In this document: positions 16,279 to 23,193 of the stretch, piece after piece
Layout: each line of letters begins with the position of its first letter
Position numbering within the stretch: position 1 is the stretch's first letter
Source: an uncultured Collinsella sp.
GTDB taxonomy: Bacteria > Actinomycetota > Coriobacteriia > Coriobacteriales > Coriobacteriaceae
DNA length: 36,685 nucleotides
NCBI GenBank assembly: GCA_900542315.1
Contig: UQMV01000017.1
Location: 1 to 36,685, forward strand
Direction of reading: 5' to 3'
Program-made: the position numbers and the translations under genes
The notes under the pieces: generated by a model
Database searches by the model: none
What the model was told of the DNA's origin: nothing
The model's input: only the letters and a program-made list of their open reading frames with translations

Positions 16279-16295
16279 GACTCGCTGCTGTTGAG

Positions 16296-16333
16296 TGAGC
16301 TCATGCCTCCCAAATAGGGGAGGCGAGAGCTCA
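16296..16333 (+). terminator. Long hairpin in the rplW-rplB gap (attenuator-like)
   Basis: Two 7-bp stems, TGAGCTC/GAGCTCA and GCCTCCC/GGGAGGC, are separated by a symmetric two-base internal loop and capped by a six-base loop. Only four T residues follow (16337-16340), so termination may be partial. It could lower read-through from rplC-D-W into rplB or serve as an RNA processing site. Confidence 0.5.
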
Positions 16334-16351
16334 AGGTTTTGGGCGTATAAA

Positions 16352-16377
16352 ATGGACACGCCCGGAACCGTGTATAC
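16352..16377 (+). promoter_or_regulatory. 26-nt motif upstream of rplB (copy 2)
   Basis: This is the second copy of the motif at 14487-14512, with three differences. Here CGTATA (16344-16349) also pairs with TATACG (16373-16378) around an inner CACG/CGTG stem. It lies 80 bases before rplB, just after the attenuator-like hairpin, which fits an internal promoter or a protein-binding leader. Confidence 0.6.
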
Positions 16378-16457
16378 GTCCGGTGTCATCGCACCCGAGG
16401 CAGAACCTCGAATCCCTGTCTGCGATGGCTAACGGATTCCTATTGAAAGGGATTGTA

Positions 16458-17288
16458 ATGGCTGTAAAGCACCTTAAGCCGACCTCCGCTGGTAGGCGTT
16501 GGCAGACGATCTCCGATTTCTCCGAGATCACCTGCACCAAGCCCGAGAAGTCTCTTCTCGAGCCCCTGCCCAAGAAGGCCGGTCGTAACAACAACGGCCG
16601 CATCACCACCCGCCACCAGGGCGGCGGCGTGAAGCGTCGTTACCGCGTGATCGACTTCAAGCGCAACAAGGACGGCGTGCCCGCCAAGGTTGCCACGATC
16701 GAGTACGATCCGAACCGTTCCGCTCGCATCGCTCTGCTGCACTACGCTGACGGTGAGAAGCGCTACATCCTGGCCCCCAAGGGCCTCGAGGTCGGTCAGA
16801 CCATCATGTCCGGTTCTGACGCCGACATCAAGCCGGGCAACGCTCTGCCCCTCGCCGACATCCCCGTCGGTACGCTCATCCACGCCGTCGAGTTCCAGCC
16901 GGGCAAGGGCGCCGCTATCGCCCGTTCCGCCGGCAACTCCTGCCAGTTGATGGGTAAGGAGGGCAAGTACGCTATCGTCCGTATGCCTTCCTCCGAGATG
17001 CGCCGCATCCTCGTTACCTGCCGCGCCACCGTCGGTGAGGTCGGCAACGCCGATCACTCCAACATCGTCATCGGCAAGGCCGGCCGTAAGCGTCACATGA
17101 ACGTGCGCCCGACCGTCCGCGGTACCGTCATGAACCCTGTCGACCACCCGCACGGCGGTGGCGAGGGCAAGAACCACACCTCTGGTCGTCCCTCTGTTAC
17201 CCCCTGGGGTAAGCCGACGAAGGGCCTTCGTACGCGCAAGAAGAAGAAGGTCTCGAACCAGCACATCATTCGTCGCCGTAAGAAGTAA
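16458..17288 (+). CDS. rplB: 50S ribosomal protein L2
   Basis: The 276-residue L2 is essential for subunit joining and peptidyl transfer. It contains GRNNNGRITTRHQGGGVKRRYR near residue 40, ALPLADIPVGTLIHAVE and the C-terminal VRGTVMNPVDHPHGGGEG with the conserved His. The ATG at 16458 follows GAAAGGGATT and gives the standard MAVKHLKPTSAGRR start. An open extension up to 16383 runs through the leader motif and is not used. Confidence 0.97.
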   Translation: MAVKHLKPTSAGRRWQTISDFSEITCTKPEKSLLEPLPKKAGRNNNGRITTRHQGGGVKRRYRVIDFKRNKDGVPAKVATIEYDPNRSARIALLHYADGEKRYILAPKGLEVGQTIMSGSDADIKPGNALPLADIPVGTLIHAVEFQPGKGAAIARSAGNSCQLMGKEGKYAIVRMPSSEMRRILVTCRATVGEVGNADHSNIVIGKAGRKRHMNVRPTVRGTVMNPVDHPHGGGEGKNHTSGRPSVTPWGKPTKGLRTRKKKKVSNQHIIRRRKK

Positions 17289-17320
17289 TTTCGGATACCG
17301 AGTTTTAGGAGAAAGCACTT

Positions 17321-17581
17321 ATGAGCAGAAGTCTCAAAAAGGGCCCGTTCGTGGAGACTCGCCTTCTCTCGCGTATCACCGCGATGAACGAGGCTGGCAA
17401 GAAGGACGTCGTGAAGACCTGGTCCCGCGCGTCCACCATCTTCCCCGAGATGGTTGGTCACACCATCGCCGTCCACGACGGCCGCAAGCATGTGCCCGTG
17501 TATGTTACCGAGTCCATGGTTGGTCACAAGCTCGGCGAGTTCGCGCCGACTCGTACGTTCCGTGGCCACAAGGCCAAATAG
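17321..17581 (+). CDS. rpsS: 30S ribosomal protein S19
   Basis: The 86-residue S19 binds 16S rRNA in the 30S head beside S13. It has the family start MSRSLKKGPFVE, IFPEMVGHTIAVHDGRKHVPVYV and the end LGEFAPTRTFRGH. TAGGAG precedes the ATG. It lies between rplB and rplV in the conserved order. Confidence 0.97.
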   Translation: MSRSLKKGPFVETRLLSRITAMNEAGKKDVVKTWSRASTIFPEMVGHTIAVHDGRKHVPVYVTESMVGHKLGEFAPTRTFRGHKAK

Positions 17582-17595
17582 GGGGTTAACCGTAA

Positions 17596-17967
17596 ATGGC
17601 AACTAAGTCTATTGAAACTGAGGCCACCGAGGTTCGCGCCGTCGCTAAGTACGTGCGTGTTTCCCCCAGCAAGGCCCGCCTGGTGGTCGATCTGATCCGC
17701 CGCAAGCCTGTCGCTCAGGCCTTCGACATCCTCCACTTCTGCGACCGCGCCGTCGCCGTGGATGTCGAGAAGGTTCTCCGTTCCGCCGTTGCGAACGCCG
17801 AGAACAACAACGGTCTGCGTGCCGACAACCTGGTTGTCGCCGCTGCCTATGTTGACGAGGGTCCGACGCTTAAGCGCATCCGTCCCCGCGCCAAGGGTTC
17901 CGCTTCTCGCATTCTGAAGCGTACTTCCCACATCACCGTCGTCGTTGCTCCTCGAAAGGAGGCGTAA
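17596..17967 (+). CDS. rplV: 50S ribosomal protein L22
   Basis: The 123-residue L22 reaches into the exit tunnel with its beta-hairpin. Visible motifs are VRVSPSKARLVVDLIRRK, FDILHFCDRAVAVDVEKVLRSAVANAENN and the hairpin region LKRIRPRAKGSASRILKRTSHITVVV. The first dozen residues are a slightly longer N-terminus than in E. coli. It starts 14 bases after rpsS. Confidence 0.97.
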   Translation: MATKSIETEATEVRAVAKYVRVSPSKARLVVDLIRRKPVAQAFDILHFCDRAVAVDVEKVLRSAVANAENNNGLRADNLVVAAAYVDEGPTLKRIRPRAKGSASRILKRTSHITVVVAPRKEA

Positions 17968-17973
17968 AGCTGT

Positions 17974-18684
17974 ATGGGTCAGAAAGTCTACCCCACCGGC
18001 TTCCGTCTTGGCATCACCGAGAACTGGCGCTCCCGCTGGTTCGCAGAGAAGGATTACGCTAAGACCCTCGGTAACGATCTCGAGATCCGCAAGTACCTCG
18101 AGAAGCGTCTTTCCCGCGCAGCTGTCTCCCGCGTCGAGATCGAGCGCGCTGGCGACAAGGTGAAGGTCATCATCCTCACCGCTCGCCCCGGCGTTGTCAT
18201 CGGTAAGAAGGGTGCCGAGATCGATACCCTCCGCACCGAGCTCGAGAAGGTCGCTGGCGTCTCCAAGGGCCAGCTCTCCGTCGACGTTGTCGAGATCAAG
18301 CGCCCCGAGCTCGACGCCAACCTCGTTGCTCAGTCCATCGCCGAGCAGCTTGAGGGCCGCGTTGCCTTCCGTCGCGCCATGCGCAAGGCTGTCCAGTCCG
18401 CCCGCAAGGCCGGCGCCAAGGGCATCCGTATCCAGTGCTCCGGTCGTCTCGGCGGTGCCGAGATGGGCCGTCGTGAGTGGTACCGTGAGGGTCGCGTGCC
18501 TCTGCACACCCTCCGTGCCAAGATCGACTACGGCACGGCTGTCGCCAGCACCACCATGGGCGCTTGCGGCGTGAAGGTCTGGATCTACCTGGGCGAGAAG
18601 CTCCCGGGCCAGCCTGTTCCCAACCCTGCACTCGAGGGCTCTTCCCGTCCTCGTCGTCGTAACTCCGAGAGGAGGGGTCAGTAG
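17974..18684 (+). CDS. rpsC: 30S ribosomal protein S3
   Basis: The 236-residue S3 helps form the mRNA entry tunnel. It has MGQKVYPTGFRLG at the start, the KH domain GVVIGKKGAEIDTLR, and the C-terminal region GAKGIRIQCSGRLGGAEM and GACGVKVWIYLGE. The final 20 residues are basic and low in complexity. AAAGGAGG at the end of rplV serves as ribosome binding site. Its TAG stop shares a base with the rplP start. Confidence 0.97.
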   Translation: MGQKVYPTGFRLGITENWRSRWFAEKDYAKTLGNDLEIRKYLEKRLSRAAVSRVEIERAGDKVKVIILTARPGVVIGKKGAEIDTLRTELEKVAGVSKGQLSVDVVEIKRPELDANLVAQSIAEQLEGRVAFRRAMRKAVQSARKAGAKGIRIQCSGRLGGAEMGRREWYREGRVPLHTLRAKIDYGTAVASTTMGACGVKVWIYLGEKLPGQPVPNPALEGSSRPRRRNSERRGQ

Positions 18685-19187
18685 TGCTTGCCCCTAAGCG
18701 TATTCTTCACCGCAAGGTGCAGCGTGGCTCCATGAAGGGCCAGGCCAAGGGTAATACCGAGCTGCATTTCGGCGAGTTTGGTATCCAGGCTCTCGAGGCC
18801 CATTGGATCACCAACCGTCAGATCGAGGCCGCTCGTATTGCCATGACCCGCTACATGAAGCGTGGCGGTCGTGTCTACATCACGATCTTCCCCGATAAGC
18901 CCATCACCAAGAAGCCTGCCGAGACTCGCATGGGTTCTGGTAAGGGTAACCCCGAGGAGTGGGTGGCCGTCGTCAAGCCCGGCCGCATCATGTTCGAGGT
19001 CAAGGGCGTGCCCGAGGAGGTCGCTCGCGAGGCTCTGCGTCTTGCACAGCACAAGCTTCCCATCAAGACCAAGATTGTTGCTGCCAAGAACGCTGAGCAG
19101 CGCATCGAGAAGGAGATGGCTGAGGAGGCCGCTCTCGAGGCCAAGTGGGCTGCTGAGGACGCCGCCGCCGCCAAGGAGGAGAACTAA
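18684..19187 (+). CDS. rplP: 50S ribosomal protein L16 with acidic Ala/Glu-rich tail
   Basis: L16 positions tRNA in the A and P sites. The core (residues 1-138) is standard: MLAPKRILHRKVQRGSMKG, HFGEFGIQALE, WITNRQIEAARIAMTRYMKRGG and GVPEEVAREALRLAQHKLP. Beyond this, the protein continues to 167 residues with an acidic, alanine-rich helix (EKEMAEEAALEAKWAAED and on), absent from the usual 137-144 residue form. The start is GTG at 18684, overlapping the rpsC stop by one base; AGGAGG precedes it. It overlaps rpmC at the stop. Confidence 0.95.
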   Translation: MLAPKRILHRKVQRGSMKGQAKGNTELHFGEFGIQALEAHWITNRQIEAARIAMTRYMKRGGRVYITIFPDKPITKKPAETRMGSGKGNPEEWVAVVKPGRIMFEVKGVPEEVAREALRLAQHKLPIKTKIVAAKNAEQRIEKEMAEEAALEAKWAAEDAAAAKEEN

Positions 19188-19402
19188 TGAAGCCCGCAGA
19201 GATTCGTGAGCTCTCGGACGCTCAGCTCGTTGAGAAGCTGAAGGAAATGCGCGCCGAGCTCTTTAACCTTCGTTTCCAGATGGCCACCAGCCAGCTGGAC
19301 AACACCGCTCGCGTCAACACCGTGAAGAAGGACATCGCTCGCGTCCTCACGGAGCAGCGCGCCCGCGAGATCGCAGCGGAGAAGTCCGCTGTCGCCGAGT
19401 AG
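19187..19402 (+). CDS. rpmC: 50S ribosomal protein L29
   Basis: The 71-residue two-helix protein near the tunnel exit has the motif ELFNLRFQMATSQLDNTARVNTVKKDIARVLTE. The ATG overlaps the rplP stop (TAATG), indicating coupling, with AAGGAGGAG just upstream. Order and length are typical. Confidence 0.96.
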   Translation: MKPAEIRELSDAQLVEKLKEMRAELFNLRFQMATSQLDNTARVNTVKKDIARVLTEQRAREIAAEKSAVAE

Positions 19403-19418
19403 GACCTAAGGAGAGAAC

Positions 19419-19679
19419 ATGACTGATTCGCGTAACTCGCGTAAGGTCCGTACGGGTGTCGTTACCTCCGTCTCCGGTGCCAAGACCATTGTTGTCACCA
19501 TCACCGAGCGCAAGCGTCACCCCAAGTACGGCAAGATGATGACCAGCTCCAAGAAGCTGCACGCTCACGACGAGGAGTGCACGGCTGGCGTGGGCGACAC
19601 CGTCCGCGTTATGGAGACCCGTCCTATGTCCAAGATGAAGCGTTGGCGCCTCATCGAGGTCGTCGAGCGCGCTAAATAA
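19419..19679 (+). CDS. rpsQ: 30S ribosomal protein S17
   Basis: The 86-residue S17 is a primary 16S rRNA binder with an OB fold. It shows RKVRTGVVTSVSGAKTIVV, ERKRHPKYGKMM and GDTVRVMETRPMSKMKRWRL. AAGGAGAGAAC precedes the ATG. It ends the S10-type run; a 118-base gap separates it from rplN, the first gene of the spc group. Confidence 0.97.
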   Translation: MTDSRNSRKVRTGVVTSVSGAKTIVVTITERKRHPKYGKMMTSSKKLHAHDEECTAGVGDTVRVMETRPMSKMKRWRLIEVVERAK

Positions 19680-19706
19680 GCAGTCGCTCATACGACTTGT
19701 ACGTTT

Positions 19707-19772
19707 CCGAAGATGTGCGTATGCCTGGCTTGCATACCACGGGCCGTATAAAGGCTGCGCACCTCTCTTCGG
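19707..19772 (+). promoter_or_regulatory. Folded leader or promoter region upstream of rplN
   Basis: CCGAAGA (19707-19713) pairs with TCTTCGG (19766-19772) and GTGCG (19715-19719) with CGCAC (19758-19762). Inside lies a GTATGC/GCATAC hairpin (19719-19737). This fits a 5' leader at the start of the spc gene group. TTGTAC (19697-19702) could be a -35 element with a poor -10 (TATGCC) 17 bases on. GGGCCGTATAAA within it recalls GGGCGTATAAA before rplB. Confidence 0.45.
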
Positions 19773-19797
19773 TTCTTAGTTCGGAGGAACATCTACC

Positions 19798-20166
19798 ATG
19801 ATTCAGATGCAAACCATGCTGAACGTCGCCGACAACTCCGGCGCTCGCAAGATTCGCTGCATCAAGGTGCTTGGCGGTTCCAAGCGTCGTTATGCAGGCA
19901 TCGGCGATGTGTTCATCGGTGCTGTCCAGGAGGCTACCCCTGGCGCCAACGTCAAGAAGAAGGACGTTGTCCGTTGCGTCGTCGTTCGCACCGTTAAGGA
20001 GATCCGCCGCAAGGATGGCTCCTACATTCGCTTTGATGAGAACGCCTGCGTTGTCATCAACAACGATGGTTCGCCCGTCGGCACCCGTATCTTCGGGCCT
20101 GTCGCTCGCGAGCTTCGTGACAAGAAGTACATGAAGATCGTCTCGCTCGCTCCCGAGACCCTGTAG
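19798..20166 (+). CDS. rplN: 50S ribosomal protein L14
   Basis: The 122-residue L14 contacts L19 and the 16S rRNA bridge. It has MIQMQTMLNVADNSGARKIRCIKVLGGSKRRYA, VKKKDVVRCVVVRT and GTRIFGPVARELRDKKYMKIVSLAPE. CGGAGGAAC precedes the ATG. It heads the spc gene group and is preceded by its own structured leader. Confidence 0.97.
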   Translation: MIQMQTMLNVADNSGARKIRCIKVLGGSKRRYAGIGDVFIGAVQEATPGANVKKKDVVRCVVVRTVKEIRRKDGSYIRFDENACVVINNDGSPVGTRIFGPVARELRDKKYMKIVSLAPETL

Positions 20167-20179
20167 TTAGGGGAGATAT

Positions 20180-20485
20180 ATGTATATCAAGAAGGGCGAT
20201 AAGGTCCAGGTTCTCTCTGGTAAGGATCGCGGCAAGCAGGGCGTTGTCCTGCGTGCTCTCCCCGCCGAGAACAAGGTCGTTGTCGAGGGCGTTTCGGTCG
20301 TCAAGAAGGCCGTCAAGCCCAACGCTGCCAACCAGCAGGGCGGCATCGTTTCGCAGGAGGCCCCCATCGACGCCTCCAACGTCAATCTCGTTTGCCCCGA
20401 GTGCGGTAAGGTTACCCGCGTCGGTCACGAGAAGGACGGCAAGAACAAGCTGCGCGTCTGCAAGAAGTGCGGCCACAAGTTCTAA
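20180..20485 (+). CDS. rplX: 50S ribosomal protein L24
   Basis: The 101-residue L24 starts 50S assembly. It carries the KOW motif KGDKVQVLSGKDRGKQGVVL, the family stretch VSVVKKAVKPN and a C-terminal zinc-ribbon-like pattern CPECGKVTRV...CKKCG. GGGGAGATAT precedes the ATG. In most bacteria rplE, rpsN and rpsH follow directly; here a terminator comes 27 bases after the stop. Confidence 0.97.
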   Translation: MYIKKGDKVQVLSGKDRGKQGVVLRALPAENKVVVEGVSVVKKAVKPNAANQQGGIVSQEAPIDASNVNLVCPECGKVTRVGHEKDGKNKLRVCKKCGHKF

Positions 20486-20511
20486 GCTGCCCGCAACATC
20501 AAGTTGCTAGC

Positions 20512-20547
20512 AAAGGCCCGGATGCCTCACGGCACCCGGGCCTTTTT
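20512..20547 (+). terminator. Rho-independent terminator after rplX
   Basis: AAAGGCCCGG pairs with CCGGGCCTTT around a loop that can itself form GTGCC/GGCAC-type pairs, followed by TTTTT. It closes the ribosomal run after rplX, showing that the truncated spc group is a real transcript end. Confidence 0.92.
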
Positions 20548-20558
20548 CTGTCCCCACT

Positions 20559-20670
20559 CATTGGGGACATACTCATTGGGGACAGACTTAAATGAGTGGA
20601 AGTCGCTTGGCATTCATTGGGGAGCATTTATTGGGGACAGACTTAAATGACCAGTCGTTGGGGGACAGTC
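20559..20670. repeat. Cluster of GGGGACA-type short repeats
   Basis: Five copies of an ATTGGGGACA-like unit lie within about 110 bases (starting near 20559, 20574, 20614, 20630 and 20657). Two of them (20575-20595 and 20630-20650) share a longer 21-base match that continues into GACTTAAATGA. Such GGGGACAG-type extragenic repeats are common in Coriobacteriia-like genomes and resemble REP sequences mobilised by RAYT-type transposases. No transposase gene is nearby. The rest of the gap to 20800 shows no gene. Confidence 0.65.
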
Positions 20671-20800
20671 TCTATGTGCCGGCAGTTTGGGACGGTCCTT
20701 TGATGTCTGATGCCCCCAGAGGGGTGGAGTATCACGGCCTACTCTGTTCTTTAGGGCTTTGGTGTTCCGCCCCCTTTGTGTTCCACAAGGATCTTCGTAT

Positions 20801-20842
20801 GCGCATTTACGCGCATAGCCTTGCGCGATAATGCGCATAGCC
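20801..20842. promoter_or_regulatory. Repeated GCGCAT sites upstream of the oxidoreductase operon
   Basis: GCGCAT occurs at 20801-20806, 20811-20816 and 20833-20838, the last two within the 10-base repeat GCGCATAGCC. They lie about 140-180 bases before the oxidoreductase start and could be operators for the DeoR-type regulator encoded in the same operon. Role is inferred from position only. Confidence 0.35.
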
Positions 20843-20977
20843 GCGAAACATCTGCCAACTACGGCTAAATAATGACCGATAAGCAAATAAACACGTAAAC
20901 ACGAGCAGATACGCGCGCAATTGTGCGAATATAGGGTTATTAGAAATGAAGGACTTCCGATGATTCAGGAGGCACAT

Positions 20978-22057
20978 ATGGCAGATTCCAAACAGGCTCC
21001 ACTCGACTCCGCGGCAGCCGCAAAAGCAGCGTTCGCTTCGGTCCAGGACAAGCCATTCCCTGATGATATCTTTACGGCTCCCGAGCTTCGCTGGGCTGTG
21101 ATCGGGTGCGGCGTTATCGCCAACCAGATGGCCCAGTCTCTCGCTCTTGCCGGCCGCAAGCTTGCGGGCGTCGCCAACCGTACGCTGTCCAAGGCTCAGG
21201 CTTTTGCTGAGCAGTATGGCATCGAGAAGGTCTATGAAACGGTCGAGGACCTCTATGCCGATCCGAACATCGACGCGATCTATATCACCACGCCGCACAA
21301 CACGCATATTACCTACCTGCGAGCCGCTCTGGCAGCTGGTAAGCACGTGCTCTGCGAGAAGGCCATTACCCTCAATTCCGCTGAGCTCGACGAGGCGCGT
21401 GCCATCGCCGACGAGCACAACGTCGTCCTTATGGACGCCACCACGGTGCTTCACATGCCCTTGTACCAGGAGCTGCGCCGTCGCATGAATGCGGGCGACT
21501 TTGGCCGCATGAACCTCGCTCAGCTCAACTTTGGCAGCTACAAGGAGTACGGCGACCTGACCAACCGCTTCTACAATCGTAACCTTGCTGGTGGTGCCAT
21601 GCTCGACATTGGCGTCTATGCCCTGTCCGTCATGCGCTTCTTTATGGCAAGCCAGCCCACTGAGGTCATTTCGCTGGGCAACACCTGCGAGACCGGCGTT
21701 GACGTTGCGGGCGGCATCGTCTGCCGTAATGCAGAGCAGCAGCTGGGTGTTGTGAGCCTTACGCTCCACTCCAAGCAACCCAAGCGCTCGGTCATTAGCT
21801 TCGATAAGTGCTATATCGAGGTCAACGAGTATCCGCGTGCCGACCACGCGACCATCGTGTGGACTGCGGATGGCCACCGCGAGGAGGTCCACGCCGGCAC
21901 CGAGGCTTACGCCCTTTGCTATGAGATGGCCGATCTTGAGCAGGTCGTTGCCGGCGACGACTCCAAGCGCGAGCTTCTGGGCTATGCTTCCGATGTTATG
22001 GAGCTGATGACCAAGCTCCGCGCCGATTGGGGAGTCGTGTACCCTGAGGAGGAGTAA
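20978..22057 (+). CDS. Gfo/Idh/MocA family NAD(P)-dependent oxidoreductase
   Basis: The 359-residue protein has an N-terminal Rossmann fold with WAVIGCGVIANQMA, the motif HVLCEKAITLN (family EKP, here EKA) around residue 130, and a C-terminal domain with GGAMLDIGVYALSVMRFF. These enzymes oxidise or reduce sugars, inositols or related carbonyls. The ATG at 20978 has a perfect AGGAGG; another at 20960 has AAGGA. The next gene, a DeoR-type regulator, starts three bases after the stop. Family assignment is firm; the substrate cannot be told. Confidence 0.88.
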   Translation: MADSKQAPLDSAAAAKAAFASVQDKPFPDDIFTAPELRWAVIGCGVIANQMAQSLALAGRKLAGVANRTLSKAQAFAEQYGIEKVYETVEDLYADPNIDAIYITTPHNTHITYLRAALAAGKHVLCEKAITLNSAELDEARAIADEHNVVLMDATTVLHMPLYQELRRRMNAGDFGRMNLAQLNFGSYKEYGDLTNRFYNRNLAGGAMLDIGVYALSVMRFFMASQPTEVISLGNTCETGVDVAGGIVCRNAEQQLGVVSLTLHSKQPKRSVISFDKCYIEVNEYPRADHATIVWTADGHREEVHAGTEAYALCYEMADLEQVVAGDDSKRELLGYASDVMELMTKLRADWGVVYPEEE

Positions 22058-22060
22058 GCG

Positions 22061-22807
22061 ATGCTTGCGGAAGATAGGCTCAACGCGATCGTGTCGATGG
22101 TGCAGCAGGCTGGCTCGGTTACTGTGCCAGAGCTTGCCGAAGCCCTGGGTGTGACGGCGTCTACCATTCGGCGCGACCTGCAGACGCTCGACCGAGCGCA
22201 TCGCATCGCCAAGGTCCACGGTGGAGCAACGAGTCTTGAGCGCGCGCACGTGACGCGCGACCTAACGCTTAATGAGCGCAGCGACCTCCATAACGACGAC
22301 AAGGAGCGTATCTGCGCCCGTGCGGCGGCACTTGTGGAGCCCGAGAGCTTTGTATACATCGACTCGGGTTCGACGACGCTCAGGCTCATCGAGCATCTTC
22401 CACACCTTGAAGATGTCACCTATGTGACCGATTCTGTGCTCCATGCTCAGCACCTTGCTTTGCGCGGCATGCGTACCGTGGTGTTGGGCGGCGAGCTCAA
22501 ACCCGAGACCGAGGCGCTCGTTGGCCCCGATGCCTTGGCAACCTTAGACCGCTACAACTTCAACTGTGGCTTTTGGGGCTCTAACGGCATTGCCGCCGAG
22601 CAGGGCTTCACGGCGCCCGATATCGAGGAGGCGCAAGTAAAGCGTATTTCGATGCGCCATACGGCCAAGCGCTTCGTAATCTCGGACGCCAGTAAATTTG
22701 GCATGGTGGCGCCCGTCAAGTTCGCGGACTTCCGTGACGCAACGATTATTACCGCAGGCGAGGTGCCCGCCAAGTACCGGGCAATGGACAACGTCATCAC
22801 GGTCTAG
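22061..22807 (+). CDS. DeoR family transcriptional regulator
   Basis: The 248-residue protein has the N-terminal winged helix (LNAIVSMVQQAGSVTVPELAEALGVTASTIRRDL) and the DeoR effector domain with VYIDSGSTTLRLIEHL, VVLGGELKPETEALVG, and ISDASKFG. Such regulators sense phosphorylated sugars and repress sugar-use operons. It starts three bases after the oxidoreductase stop and probably controls that operon. The next bases hold a repeat and a terminator. Confidence 0.92.
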   Translation: MLAEDRLNAIVSMVQQAGSVTVPELAEALGVTASTIRRDLQTLDRAHRIAKVHGGATSLERAHVTRDLTLNERSDLHNDDKERICARAAALVEPESFVYIDSGSTTLRLIEHLPHLEDVTYVTDSVLHAQHLALRGMRTVVLGGELKPETEALVGPDALATLDRYNFNCGFWGSNGIAAEQGFTAPDIEEAQVKRISMRHTAKRFVISDASKFGMVAPVKFADFRDATIITAGEVPAKYRAMDNVITV

Positions 22808-22823
22808 CGATGAGGCAAGGCCA

Positions 22824-22861
22824 AAACCACTACAAAGGTGCCTGTCCCCATTGTGGTGGTT
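22824..22861. repeat. 24-nt repeat copy 1, part of a hairpin
   Basis: The 24 bases 22824-22847 recur at 23194-23217 with three C/T differences; the core is ACAAAGG then GCCTG. In this copy AACCACTACAA pairs with TTGTGGTGGTT (22851-22861), one wobble apart. The two copies bracket the terminator and the three-unit hairpin array. Confidence 0.65.
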
Positions 22862-22892
22862 AGTAACGAAAACCGAGTAGTTTTCTCAATAG

Positions 22893-22929
22893 AAAAGCGG
22901 CAACGTCCATCCCGGGCGTTGCCGCTTTT
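22893..22929. terminator. Bidirectional rho-independent terminator
   Basis: AAAAGCGGCAACG (22893-22905) pairs perfectly with CGTTGCCGCTTTT (22917-22929), a 13-bp stem with an 11-base loop. The A-run and T-run let it act on both strands: for the DeoR operon on plus and for minus-strand transcripts coming from the pseudouridine synthase. Confidence 0.9.
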
Positions 22930-22945
22930 GTTGTCTACCGGTTTG

Positions 22946-23161
22946 TCTAAATCTGTAACAACTGGACCGTTAAAAGTGGGCTAGATGTTACAGATCGAGA
23001 TAATTCCGAACCGAGCCGTCCCTTTGTCTCAATCTGTAACATCTGGGACCGATTTTGCCGAGTTACTGTTACAGATTGAGATTTTCCCTTGAGGGGGATT
23101 CGAATGTCTCGATCTGTAACAGATAGACCGGAAAATGGGTTCTAACTGTTACAGATCGAGA
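22946..23161. repeat. Array of three 55-nt inverted-repeat units at 80-81 bp period
   Basis: Units lie at 22946-23000, 23027-23081 and 23107-23161. Each has 15-base arms of type TCTCGATCTGTAACA and its reverse complement, around a centre of exactly 25 bases that contains a GACCG. Units are spaced by 26 and 25 bases. Arms are perfect in units 2 and 3, which differ from each other by a paired A:T to G:C change at arm position 5. Unit 1 has two mismatches at positions 4-5. No ORF spans it. It lies between the convergent DeoR and pseudouridine synthase genes. Confidence 0.85.
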
Positions 23162-23193
23162 CGTTTTGGGACCGCGGCTGAGTCATTGCGGCT

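Noticed and set aside
20592..20831. 79-codon frame in the repeat region after rplX
   Set aside because: Built largely from GGGGACA-type repeats, with no ribosome binding site and no family resemblance.
22946..23161. CRISPR array
   Set aside because: The units are inverted repeats with similar centres, not direct repeats with unrelated spacers, and no cas genes are present.
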